Shown piece by piece: positions 16,238 to 24,180 of a DNA stretch of 64,000 nt. The number at the start of each line of letters is the position of its first letter. The first letter of the stretch is position 1. Under the pieces are notes generated by a model. That model did no database searches. It was not told the DNA's origin and worked only from the letters and a program-made list of their open reading frames with translations. This DNA is from an uncultured Flavobacteriales bacterium (lineage in GTDB: Bacteria > Bacteroidota > Bacteroidia > Flavobacteriales > JBLHRE01), in NCBI GenBank assembly GCA_937139155.1, contig CAKZPI010000026.1, forward strand, positions 1 through 64,000, read 5' to 3'. The translations under genes and the position numbers were made by a program.

Positions 16238-17386
16238 TTAATCCAGTTGATTTACTGAAACCAGCTGAACATCTGAGTAATAAAAATACAAGATTTCATG
16301 ATAGGCATAACCGGTTCTCGCCATTTCCAAAGCCCCATCTTGTGAAAGTCCAACTCCATGCCCATAGCCCCTTCCTCTTAATTTAATTGACGGACCATCT
16401 TGAACTCCATCAAAAAAGGCAGACCGGAGTCCAAACTCTCTTCTTATGTCTGTGTAAGGGATTAGAACCCCTGCCGCATTTAAATGCTTTTCGCGATAGG
16501 GGTTTTCAAATTCCAGCACCCTTTTCATGGCGGCAGAATCAGAAACAATACCAGGACTAGATTTTTTCACAAATTCAAGCCATTCTTCAATGGGAATGTT
16601 TCGTTCCCAGGTGGCGGATCGGCCTTTAAGGCTAAAGCTGTCAATTTTGCCTTTTAAATATGGAACTGGAGATGACCAAACATCTTCTGAATTCGCGGTA
16701 ATTCCTCCAGAGTTTGCATGAAAAGCAGCTGTGATGGGTTTATTCTTTGAGTCAACTAGAATAAGTCCTCTGGTAGAAAAAACAGCTTTGTATACGTCAT
16801 AGCCGTTTTTCCCATAAGCCGAAGAATTATAAACCTGACATTGAGGAGAATCACATAAATCAAAGGGAGCAAGACGGATGCTTTTTCGCATGCGGTAAGC
16901 ATAGGTTCTGGCAATCACAGCTTGAGCACGGAGATAGGCCTGATTGGGCTCAGGCTCACCTTCAGATTCAACCACCCCTGCCACATACATCTCCAAGTCT
17001 ACTTGATTAACCGCCAGGAGTTTCCCTTCATTTTCAAAAAGACTAATACTTCCAGAATATACCCTTTCATCCTCTTCAATACGAATTCTGAATTTTGCAG
17101 CCTCGTCTTTTGCTGCCAGCTCAACCTTTTCAAATCCTCCTAAATTTGAGCCCTTATAATTAAGTCGAACCTTTGATCCGCGAAAGCTAAAATAAACCAG
17201 TTCCGATCCGTTTTTTGGAAAAGACTTAAGCACCTCTCCATCTCCGATTAAATCATAATTTCCGGATTCAAGCCGAAACATACCCTCGTTTATTTCAATA
17301 CTTGAGTAAAGAGAAACCCTGATATCAATTCCTTCTGAGATTTGGCTTAATAAAAGGATTGAAAAAAATAGGATGTACTTTTTCAT
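16238..17386 (-). CDS. Exported SpoIID/LytB-domain protein
   Basis: This 382-residue protein has an N-terminal signal peptide (about residues 1-19) and a SpoIID-type domain: LEMYVAGVVESEGE, LRAQAVIARTYAYR, CQVYNSSAYG and the C-terminal GRGYGHGVGLSQDGALEMA. In sporulating bacteria SpoIID is a lytic transglycosylase that cuts denuded glycan strands; in Bacteroidota, homologues are of unknown purpose but probably act on peptidoglycan in the periplasm. The catalytic-type Glu would be in VVESEGE. Its start overlaps the lpxB stop codon (ATGA), linking it to lipid A synthesis genes. Confidence 0.88.
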   Translation of the reverse strand: MKKYILFFSILLLSQISEGIDIRVSLYSSIEINEGMFRLESGNYDLIGDGEVLKSFPKNGSELVYFSFRGSKVRLNYKGSNLGGFEKVELAAKDEAAKFRIRIEEDERVYSGSISLFENEGKLLAVNQVDLEMYVAGVVESEGEPEPNQAYLRAQAVIARTYAYRMRKSIRLAPFDLCDSPQCQVYNSSAYGKNGYDVYKAVFSTRGLILVDSKNKPITAAFHANSGGITANSEDVWSSPVPYLKGKIDSFSLKGRSATWERNIPIEEWLEFVKKSSPGIVSDSAAMKRVLEFENPYREKHLNAAGVLIPYTDIRREFGLRSAFFDGVQDGPSIKLRGRGYGHGVGLSQDGALEMARTGYAYHEILYFYYSDVQLVSVNQLD

Positions 17387-18447
17387 AGTTCAAGAATTCG
17401 TTGGGCTGCCCTTTCAGAAGCGCCTTTTCCGCCTAGCTTTTCTCTCAAGGCCTTGTATTGGTCTTGCATTTTCATGCGATAATCTTCCCGGTTTAAATTC
17501 GTTAGGGCCGTTTTCAAATTCTTTAGGTTGCAATCCCCTTGAATGTATTCTGGTAAAACCTCTTTGTCAAAGATTAAATTAACCAAGGAAATGTACTTAA
17601 CCTTTACCAACCTTTTACCAATGGCATAGGACACAGGGGACGTTTTATAACAAACCGCTTGTGGAATACCCAAAAGAGCCGTTTCTAAGGTAGCGGTTCC
17701 ACTGGTAACCAAGGCTCTTCTAGAAGATCTAAGCAAAGCATAGGTTCCTGCCTTAACCAGAGAATTAGAACCCAGGTTTGGATAGCTGGAAGGATTCATG
17801 CCTGGGGCCTGGGCAATATGGGCCCTAAGCCCTTCACTTTCCACGGCCTCAAGCATTACGGGTAAAATTCGTTTCAGTTCTTGCTTTCGCGAACCTGGCA
17901 AAAGGGCTAAATCAACCTCTTGATCCAGGGCTTGGGTAAGATCGTTTTCAAGGGCGTCAATAAGGGGGTGCCCCACAAATTCAGCATCTACCCCATGGTT
18001 TCGTAAAAATGATTCTTCAAAGGGAAGAATCACCAATACCTGATCACAATAAGCTTTTAGTTGCTTGGTTCTACCAGCCTTCCAGGCCCAAACTTGAGGA
18101 GCAATGTAATAGCTTACATGAAAGCCTTCTTCCTTTGCGAATTTGGCCATTCTTAAGTTAAAGCCAGGGTAATCAATAAGGATGACCCGATCCGGCTGAA
18201 AAGCCTTCATTCCTTCTTTGGCCAGGGAAAAATTATCAAATATGCTTCGGATGTTCATGGCCACCTCGGCAAAGCCCATAAAGGATAAATCATTGGCATG
18301 TTTGATCAACTTGCAACCTTGATTTTCCATCCGATCGCCCCCAAAGCCTAAAAACTCAGCATTTGGGTCTTTCTGCTTTATGGCATGCATTAAATTCGAC
18401 CCGTGAAGGTCGCCTGAACTTTCTCCCGCAAGGATAAAATACCTCAT
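17383..18447 (-). CDS. lpxB: Lipid-A-disaccharide synthase
   Basis: This 354-residue GT-B glycosyltransferase begins with the LpxB signature AGESSGDLHGSNLM and continues with FGGDRMENQGC, the SYYIAPQVWAWKAGR segment, VLPFEESF, LLPGSRKQELKRILPVMLE, and the donor-binding TSGTATLETALLGIPQAVCYK. It condenses UDP-2,3-diacylglucosamine with lipid X to make the lipid A disaccharide at the inner membrane. Length is normal for the family. It overlaps the small membrane protein gene upstream and the SpoIID-like gene downstream by 4 bp each. Confidence 0.96.
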   Translation of the reverse strand: MRYFILAGESSGDLHGSNLMHAIKQKDPNAEFLGFGGDRMENQGCKLIKHANDLSFMGFAEVAMNIRSIFDNFSLAKEGMKAFQPDRVILIDYPGFNLRMAKFAKEEGFHVSYYIAPQVWAWKAGRTKQLKAYCDQVLVILPFEESFLRNHGVDAEFVGHPLIDALENDLTQALDQEVDLALLPGSRKQELKRILPVMLEAVESEGLRAHIAQAPGMNPSSYPNLGSNSLVKAGTYALLRSSRRALVTSGTATLETALLGIPQAVCYKTSPVSYAIGKRLVKVKYISLVNLIFDKEVLPEYIQGDCNLKNLKTALTNLNREDYRMKMQDQYKALREKLGGKGASERAAQRILEL

Positions 18448-18740
18448 CCCATATGTTTAAAAACGTAGAAAAAGGCATAAATAAAAGTTGATAGTAGCAT
18501 GCCTTTTCCGGTTTCGTCAAATTTCAGCGTAAGCATATACCAACGAAAAAGAAATACGTTGAAAACGATGCTAACTACTTGAACCGTTCCCTCATCTAGG
18601 TACCTTACTCCTGAATCGTCTTTTGAAGCTTCAATGCCTGCGTCTAATGCGAAATAGGTAACCAAAGGAATCAAGGCTCCAAGCAAAGCTCCGAACCAAA
18701 GGTTGTTTCGGTAAAAAATCTTTTTAATCATACTTGCCAT
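18444..18740 (-). CDS. Small membrane protein between surE and lpxB, unknown function
   Basis: This 98-residue protein has three probable membrane segments: about residues 14-32 (FGALLGALIPLVTYFALDA), 50-70 (around VSIVFNVFLFRWYML) and 80-95 (LSTFIYAFFYVF), with a short charged loop EASKDDSGVRYLDEGT between the first two. I do not recognise a family. It overlaps surE by 13 bp at the start and lpxB by 4 bp at the end, so it is translated within one operon. Tight coupling to lpxB suggests an envelope role, which is inference only. Confidence 0.8.
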   Translation of the reverse strand: MASMIKKIFYRNNLWFGALLGALIPLVTYFALDAGIEASKDDSGVRYLDEGTVQVVSIVFNVFLFRWYMLTLKFDETGKGMLLSTFIYAFFYVFKHMG

Positions 18741-19501
18741 TGGTTAATTTGAGCCATTGCATGGTGGGCCGTCATGTCAAACTGAACGGGCACTACCGAG
18801 ACAAAATTATTCTCCAGCGCCCAAACATCGGTATCCTCTCCTGCATCAAAATTCTTAAAGGTCCCCGTAAGCCAGTAATAAGTTCTTCCTGAAGGGTCAA
18901 TCCGTTCGTCAAATTCTTCTTCCCAATTGGCTAGGGCTTGCCTACAAATACGTACCCCCTTAATATCTTCCTTCTTAACCACAGGAAAGTTCACATTTAG
19001 GCAAACTCCCTTGGGCATTCCATTCTTTATGGCCTGTTCAGCAATTTGCAGAATGTATTCATCACAAATGCTAAAATCAGCATCTCGGCTATAGTCTAAA
19101 AGGGAAAAGCCAATGCTTGGGATGCCTTCCATGGCACCTTCAACAGCGGCTGACATGGTTCCTGAATAAATCACATTGATGCTGTGGTTGGCTCCATGGT
19201 TAATTCCAGAAACCACTAGGTCAGGTTTTTCCTCGAGAATGGAATTCACTGCCAACTTGACACAATCCACGGGGGTTCCTGAACAAGCGTACTCAATTTG
19301 GGGTCCTTCATAGGTTTTAACCTGATCACAACGAAGGGTTGAATTCAAGGTAATTGCGTGCCCCATACCACTTTGCGGTCCTTCAGGTGCAACAACCGTC
19401 ACATCTCCCAATTGGGTCATGAGTTTAATAAGGTGTCGAATGCCGGGAGCTGAGATTCCGTCGTCATTCACCACTAAGATTTTCGTCTTTTTATCTGCCA
19501 T
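18728..19501 (-). CDS. surE: 5'/3'-nucleotidase SurE
   Basis: This 257-residue protein carries the SurE motif ILVVNDDGISAPGI (metal-binding N-D-D near the N terminus), APEGPQSGMGHAITL, YACSGTPVDCVKLA and the VSGINHGANHSINVIYSGT segment that completes the active site. It hydrolyses nucleoside monophosphates with a divalent metal and is associated with stationary-phase survival. It is first in the surE-unknown-lpxB-SpoIID-comEC operon, with a TAGATTTG -7 box upstream. Confidence 0.95.
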   Translation of the reverse strand: MADKKTKILVVNDDGISAPGIRHLIKLMTQLGDVTVVAPEGPQSGMGHAITLNSTLRCDQVKTYEGPQIEYACSGTPVDCVKLAVNSILEEKPDLVVSGINHGANHSINVIYSGTMSAAVEGAMEGIPSIGFSLLDYSRDADFSICDEYILQIAEQAIKNGMPKGVCLNVNFPVVKKEDIKGVRICRQALANWEEEFDERIDPSGRTYYWLTGTFKNFDAGEDTDVWALENNFVSVVPVQFDMTAHHAMAQINQWQV

Positions 19502-19520
19502 AATTTACATTTCCTGGCAG

Positions 19521-19528
19521 CAAATCTA
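19521..19528 (-). promoter_or_regulatory. Bacteroidota -7 box for the surE operon
   Basis: The minus strand reads TAGATTTG, matching TAnnTTTG, 20 bp before the surE start. The 85-bp interval also serves the divergent metallopeptidase gene, for which TTACTTTG at 19529-19536 (plus) is a one-mismatch candidate right next to it. Confidence 0.45.
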
Positions 19529-19586
19529 TTACTTTGCATCGAGGCACGTGATTTGATACAATTAATTTCAAATAAAATTTCTGACT

Positions 19587-20279
19587 ATGATGCTTTGGGT
19601 CATTCTTATAGGCTTTATGATTTTAGGATGGGCGGTAAGCTCACAACTTAAAAGCCGGTTCAAAAAATACAGCAAAACCCTAATTTCTTCCGGATTGAGC
19701 GGTAGAGAAATTGCGGAACGAATGCTAAACGACCATGGAATTTATGATGTAGACGTAATTTCCGTTCCCGGGAAACTTACAGACCATTACAACCCGGCTA
19801 AAAAGACTGTTAACCTTAGTCCGGACGTATTTAACGGAAGGCATGTTGCTGCGGCTGCGGTGGCTGCCCATGAGTGCGGACATGCGGTTCAACATGCCAA
19901 AGCCTATTCTTGGCTTAGCTTAAGATCGAAGCTGGTCCCTATGGTGAACGTGTCGAGCCAAATCATGAATTTCGTCTTCATAGTGGGAATGTTGGGCGCC
20001 TTTGCTTTCAGCATGTTTCCTTTTGAATGGGTAATCATGGTAATCATTGCTTCTCAAGCCGTAATTACGGCCTTTACCCTAGTAACCCTACCGGTAGAAT
20101 ACGATGCAAGCAACCGGGCATTGGCTTGGTTAAAAACCTCTGGGCTTAGCACCGGACAAGAAATGAATCAAGCCCAAGACGCTTTGAAATGGGCCGCAAG
20201 AACTTATTTGGTTGCTGCTTTAGCTGCTCTTACTCAATTGGCCTATTGGGTGATGGTTTTGATGGGAAGCCGTGACTGA
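19587..20279 (+). CDS. Membrane zinc metallopeptidase (YugP/Zn_peptidase_2 family)
   Basis: This 230-residue protein has an N-terminal membrane helix, the zinc site AAHECGHAVQHAKAY (HExxH, about residues 93-97), then two adjacent hydrophobic segments (about 117-165), a conserved PVEYDAS (the third metal ligand is probably its Glu), and a C-terminal membrane helix. The family is widespread; YugP of Bacillus is the usual reference, and its substrate is unknown. It stands alone, divergent from surE, and marks the left border of the accessory region. Confidence 0.88.
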   Translation: MMLWVILIGFMILGWAVSSQLKSRFKKYSKTLISSGLSGREIAERMLNDHGIYDVDVISVPGKLTDHYNPAKKTVNLSPDVFNGRHVAAAAVAAHECGHAVQHAKAYSWLSLRSKLVPMVNVSSQIMNFVFIVGMLGAFAFSMFPFEWVIMVIIASQAVITAFTLVTLPVEYDASNRALAWLKTSGLSTGQEMNQAQDALKWAARTYLVAALAALTQLAYWVMVLMGSRD

Positions 20280-20341
20280 TATAGGGAAGGGAATTGGCCG
20301 CAGGCTTTGACCGGAGCCTCAGAGGAATCGAGGTTATGAGG

Positions 20342-20369
20342 GTGACTGGTGACTAGTGACTGGTGACAA
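20342..20369 (+). repeat. GTGACTR heptamer array, first copy
   Basis: Four tandem 7-base units read GTGACTG, GTGACTA, GTGACTG, GTGACAA. The preceding GAGGTTATGAG (20334-20341 region) is shared with the copy at about 24208. This is the first of at least five arrays of the same heptamer in the accessory region. Confidence 0.85.
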
Positions 20370-20382
20370 GTATGAACGGTAT

Positions 20383-20442
20383 AAAACAAAAAACCTCAGT
20401 TTCATCATCTCATTTCAGAGAGAGAGGAGTTACTGAGGACTG
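20383..20442 (-). ncRNA. Candidate short transcript: promoter box followed by a terminator hairpin
   Basis: On the minus strand a TATATTTG -7 box (20455-20448) is followed within 10 bases by a hairpin whose arms CCTCAGT and ACTGAGG (20432-20438 and 20394-20400) enclose a 31-base loop. A TTTTTTGTTTT run (20393-20383) follows. This would give a transcript of about 60 nt with no coding capacity. There is no minus-strand gene upstream for the terminator to serve. The stem is only 7 bp and the -33 spacing is poor, so this is a candidate only. Confidence 0.3.
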
Positions 20443-20478
20443 CACTGCAAATATACGATAAAATCATATTTTTAGTGG

Positions 20479-21100
20479 ATGCAAAAAACTGCAGTAATTA
20501 AAGCAATTTCAGAAGAACGATTTCACCCTTATCTAAAACACGCTGAGAATAACCATGATGCTGCCCTGAGGCTTTATCAAAAAAATATAGAGGTCTCCCA
20601 GTCTTTTTATGCCCCCCTTTCAGTTCTCGAAATCACCTTGAGAAATAAAATTGATCAACAGTTTCAAGACTATTTTAATGCTTCAGATTGGCTACAATCT
20701 GTGACTTCCAACAGAGTTACTGAAACAGGTCTTAGAAATCGAAACTCGATTAAAACGTAGGGGGAAACATCCAAATAACAGCAGAGTTCTAGCTGAATTA
20801 AACTTTGGCTTTTGGACCACCCTTTTTAATAGGCAATACGCAAAACTTTTCTGGAAGCCTCTTCATCAGATTTTTAAAGCTCTTCCCTCTGAAAACCGAA
20901 AGAGAACAGTTGTTTCTTCCCGGCTAAACCATATCCGTACCTTTCGAAATAGAGTTTATCACTACGAACCCATTATTTGGAACCTACCACAATTAAGAAA
21001 GATTAAAATTGAAATTGAAGAAGTAACCAGGTGGCTTGAACCAGAAACCCTAGCGTGGCTTTCATCCTTTGAAACCTTTGACCAAGTAATTGAAAATTAA
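20479..21100 (+). pseudogene. Frameshifted Abi-like (abortive infection family) gene
   Basis: The first frame (20479-20760) gives 93 residues ending soon after SFYAPLSVLEITLRNKID, a hallmark of Abi-family proteins. The rest of the family continues in the next frame from about 20705 to the stop at 21098-21100: VLAELNFGFWTTLFNRQYAK, a region around LFWKPLHQIF, and RTFRNRVYHYEPIIW. A +1 shift between about 20705 and 20757 would join them into about 206 residues. The stop in frame 2 at 20702 and in frame 1 at 20758 bound the site. No long homopolymer is there. Abi proteins are linked to phage defence. The gene is probably inactive unless the shift is a sequence error. Confidence 0.75.
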
Positions 21101-21210
21101 ATAATTCACACCGTAACCAATTTCTTCAAGAAAGGGCAAGCCTAACTGGGTAATAGGAACTATCTGTATCATAGTAATCTTTTAGAATCAAGCTTAACTA
21201 CTCAACAGGA

Positions 21211-21670
21211 GTGACTCGCGACTAGTGACTGGATGCCTTGGAATTGAGCATCTTATCTTCTGAACCCGCCAATAACAAAAAGCCAACAGCCGGTGGGGTA
21301 TTAGGAAATAGGTAATTGGTACTAGGCATTTTGACTCTGCCTGAAATTCTTCGCCTAAACAGCTCAACACTTAAACATCTCAACGACTAAACAACTAAAC
21401 GTCTCAACAACTCAACAGGAGTGACTGGTGACTAGATACCTTGAAATTGAACATCTTAACTCCTGAATCTACCAATAGCAAAAAGCCAACAGCCGGTGGG
21501 GTATTAGGAAATAGGTAATAGGTAATAGGACCCTTGACTCTGCCTTAAATTACCGGCATCAACAGTTAAACAACTCAACGACTCAACAGGAGTGACTAGT
21601 GACTGGATATCCTGTGAAATTGAGCACTTTACCAACTCAAGGACCAATTAATTCTATCAACCATAAACGC
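21211..21670 (+). repeat. Composite microsatellite repeat, locus 1 (three consecutive units)
   Basis: No gene is seen in 21101-21902. Three units follow each other. Each opens with GTGACTR heptamers (21211-21231, 21421-21434, 21592-21605). The first two continue through a conserved AAAAAGCCAACAGCCGGTGG spacer into G-W-AATAG-type heptamers (21298-21325 and 21501-21528), a GACTCTGCC block, and octamers of the type CRACTMAA (seven at 21360-21415, three at 21563-21586). The third unit has a different tail, 21611-21670, of which the first 50 bases are identical to 24457-24506. All copies point the same way. Three independent microsatellites in fixed order have not been identified by me as any known element. 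Confidence 0.85.
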
Positions 21671-21902
21671 TCAACTTTAAACTGGGGGTCGAAGACTTAG
21701 ACCGTAGGGTCAGGGGAATGGAGCAGGAGAATTGAATTTTAAAAGGTGGATCGGCAGGAGAATCGTGAAGCTAGCTTAAACCCAATACTTAATGTTTTTC
21801 CAGGCATTTCCCTGCCTTGTTCCCACGAAACAAGCATCTCAAATGCACCGTTAAATCTTTTGTAATGAATTAGAAATCGTACTTTTGATTAAAAGGAGTA
21901 AT

Positions 21903-22130
21903 ATGGATTTGGAAGCCAGAAAAATCGAGTTTATCCAAGAATTTTTAAAACTTCAAAGTGAGGATGCGATCTCGCGCCTTGAAAAAGTTTTGAGAAAGGA
22001 GAAACAATCTTCCCAGACAATGACTGAGAAAAAGCTCAACAAAAGAATTGACGAGTCTATGAAAGATTCGAAGGAAGGAAGGCTGACCGAATCTAATAAC
22101 CTTATGGATGAAATCGAGAAATGGAGCTGA
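21903..22130 (+). CDS. Antitoxin of a type II toxin-antitoxin pair (putative)
   Basis: The start at 21903 is chosen because AAGGAG sits at 21893-21898, four bases before it; an upstream TTG frame is less likely. The 75-residue product is highly charged, with predicted helices and an acidic C terminus ending ESNNLMDEIEKWS, and resembles small antitoxins that precede ParE/RelE toxins. It overlaps the toxin gene by 10 bp, the usual coupling. Such antitoxins bind the toxin with the C-terminal half and repress the operon. No DNA-binding motif is recognised with certainty. Confidence 0.7.
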   Translation: MDLEARKIEFIQEFLKLQSEDAISRLEKVLRKEKQSSQTMTEKKLNKRIDESMKDSKEGRLTESNNLMDEIEKWS

Positions 22131-22438
22131 AAATCTTTTGGACTGACTTTGCCAAAGCGGAACTGAAGAAAAATTTCAAATATTTAAAAGATAATGCCAG
22201 CCTGCGAATCGCTAGAAACGAAACCAAAAAAATTGTCAGAGAAACAAAGCGACTGAAAAAGCAACCTAGGATTGGGAGAATTGAAGAAATGCTGATTGAT
22301 AGGAACCAAGAGTTTCGATATCTTATTCATCAAAACTACAAAATCATTTATTGGTTAAATACTAAGAAAGGGCAAATAGAAATTGTAGATGTATTCGACA
22401 CTCAACAATATCCTATGAAAATTAGGCGAACGAAATAA
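22121..22438 (+). CDS. RelE/ParE-family toxin (putative)
   Basis: This 105-residue basic protein has the fold pattern of the ParE/RelE superfamily: IFWTDFAKAELKKNFKYLKD (strand then helices), a mid region LKKQPRIGRIEE, then FRYLIHQNYKIIYWLN and IEIVDVFDTQQ, with the conserved R-Y-L-x-x-x-Y-K-I-x-Y strand pair. ParE-type members inhibit gyrase, RelE-type cut mRNA; the sequence does not decide between them. It follows its antitoxin with a 10 bp overlap and lies between two copies of the composite repeat. Confidence 0.8.
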   Translation: MELKIFWTDFAKAELKKNFKYLKDNASLRIARNETKKIVRETKRLKKQPRIGRIEEMLIDRNQEFRYLIHQNYKIIYWLNTKKGQIEIVDVFDTQQYPMKIRRTK

Positions 22439-22667
22439 TCAGAATTTCCTTACAAGGTATAAGTCACCATTCCCCGGGAATGAGTTAGCATTATTTGCTC
22501 CCTTTCAAAAACTTAGCAAAACACAAGTCCGTGAATGACCGTCAATTGAGACCAACCCGACAGCTTTATCGATATCGTTTCATGATTTAAAAGGTTTTAA
22601 TTTCAGCCCAAACAAACTAGATAAAGCGAGAATTAAAGCATCCAACCGGTTGCATCGAAATCAAAAA

Positions 22668-23405
22668 ATGCCTCAAAGGGAATTTCATTTAAGTTTTTGT
22701 AATAACTGTGCGAACAGGGAATTCGATTTAAGAAACGGTATCATCTGTGGTTTATCCGGCAAAAAAGCAAATTTTCAAGCAACCTGTGAGGATTACCAAG
22801 GTGATATAAAACAAATCCTAAAAAGAAGGGAAACATTTTTAAAAACTCACCCCCTAAGCCTAAGACCAGGTGGTAACCCGGGAAAGAAAATAATCCACCA
22901 AGCTAAACAGGGTCAAATTGCCTTTACGTTTTCTAAATTCAAGCATGCGGTTTTAATCGGCATATTTATTCTTTTTGCTCTTGCCCCCCTAGTTTTGGGA
23001 GGAGTATTTTGGGACACATTAAGTAAACAAGATCGGGTTATTATTGCCTTCATAGCATTTGTTGACTTACCCTTGATTCTAATTCTGACTGCCAACGGCC
23101 TTAACAAATATAAATCGGACAGTTTGGTTTTTAACAAGTCTGGCATTCATGTTAACGCTCAAGCAATTCCTTGGAATCAATATATTGGCATTGGATATAA
23201 GGAAGGGCTTTTTGGAAGGAGAAAGCATGAAAGATTTTTGATCTTTCACTCCATAGGCTCAGAACCTATTGAAATCAAAATTGATCATTTGAATGGTTCT
23301 TGGAGAAAAATAATTCGTACAGCTCAGTGGTATGAAATGAACTTTGCCCACTCCAAAAAATTTTCCGCAGCACTGAGCCCCGACAGGACCTCAAATAAGA
23401 TTTAG
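22668..23405 (+). CDS. Membrane protein with N-terminal cysteine motif, unknown function
   Basis: The ATG at 22668 is preferred to an upstream TTG. The 245-residue protein starts with a cysteine-rich segment: FCNNCANREFDLRNGIICGL followed by a fourth Cys in QATCEDYQGD. This C-x2-C...C...C pattern is recurrent in Bacteroidota proteins of unknown function and could bind zinc. Two membrane helices follow (about residues 96-118 and 125-145), then a soluble C-terminal domain of about 90 residues with a PH-like look (GIHVNAQAIPWNQYIGIGYK). The next gene starts 4 bp later, so the two form a unit within the accessory region. Confidence 0.75.
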   Translation: MPQREFHLSFCNNCANREFDLRNGIICGLSGKKANFQATCEDYQGDIKQILKRRETFLKTHPLSLRPGGNPGKKIIHQAKQGQIAFTFSKFKHAVLIGIFILFALAPLVLGGVFWDTLSKQDRVIIAFIAFVDLPLILILTANGLNKYKSDSLVFNKSGIHVNAQAIPWNQYIGIGYKEGLFGRRKHERFLIFHSIGSEPIEIKIDHLNGSWRKIIRTAQWYEMNFAHSKKFSAALSPDRTSNKI

Positions 23406-23409
23406 GAAT

Positions 23410-24096
23410 ATGAAAAAACTTTGCCCCCAGGTGAAAATCAGTTTTATTGCTTTAGCCTTCCTTCTAGATTCTTGTGGACCATTATCGAAAACTATAATAA
23501 TTACTAACTCCTCACCAGCAAACGAACCTGCATTACTAAATGGCTCCAAATCTGAGTTAGTATTAGGCAAAAATTTCGAGTTGGGTGATTTCATTGCCTT
23601 TTACCCGGAGGGTTCCGAAAACATGTTCACCAGCAGATTAATGGCCGAATCAGGCGATACGATACAAATGATAAACGGAACCTTTTACCTTAACGGACAA
23701 CCTACAGATCGCTCCTTAAACTTAATCCACCGATACATTGTAAATAAAGAAACTGTTGATTTAATTCTAAATGACTCAACCATACTAATTTCAACACCTT
23801 ACAGAGTGATTTCCGGCAACACCTATGAAATACTTTTATCCAAACATGTCTCTCAGAAATACAGGGTGGAGGAAAACTTAAAAATTAGTCCCATTTCCGA
23901 ATCAATAAACTACCTTTTTGTAACGGGTAACTTAGACAATTTCCAAATAATGGTGGTACCCAAGGGTAAGGTGTTTGTTCTCTCCGACAATCGTCACAAT
24001 GGCACTGATTCTAGGTATTTTGGTTTTGTTTCGAAAACCAGAATTCTTGGAAAACTAAGTCAAACCACCAGCACCCGTTTAGATTCTAGAAACTAG
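23410..24096 (+). CDS. S26 signal-peptidase-like lipoprotein, catalytic residues apparently lost
   Basis: This 228-residue protein has a signal peptide ending in LLDSCG, an imperfect lipobox with Cys at about 22. It then resembles type I signal peptidases: ESGDTIQMINGTFYLNGQ in the middle and VFVLSDNRHNGTDSRYFGF near the C terminus, a close match to box E. Active members need a Ser in an S-M-x-P motif and a Lys before R-x-x-G-x-x-G-D. Here the first region reads NSSPANEPALL, with one extra residue, and the Lys position reads SRLMAESGD, so Lys appears replaced. It may be a non-catalytic homologue. It is 4 bp downstream of the Cys-rich membrane protein. Confidence 0.75.
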   Translation: MKKLCPQVKISFIALAFLLDSCGPLSKTIIITNSSPANEPALLNGSKSELVLGKNFELGDFIAFYPEGSENMFTSRLMAESGDTIQMINGTFYLNGQPTDRSLNLIHRYIVNKETVDLILNDSTILISTPYRVISGNTYEILLSKHVSQKYRVEENLKISPISESINYLFVTGNLDNFQIMVVPKGKVFVLSDNRHNGTDSRYFGFVSKTRILGKLSQTTSTRLDSRN

Positions 24097-24180
24097 TAAG
24101 GAGCTGGTCCAATAGTATTAGACTCCCCGTCAGAGAAGCGGAAACCGGCCTTAGACCCAGACCCCAGCGTCAGATGGTAG

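Noticed and set aside
20720..20760. Programmed frameshift in the Abi-like gene
   Set aside because: No slippery heptamer with a downstream structure was recognised at the shift; decay or sequence error is simpler.
21360..21415. Octamer array as a CRISPR
   Set aside because: Units are 8 bases with no spacers of 25-40 bases and no cas genes are near.
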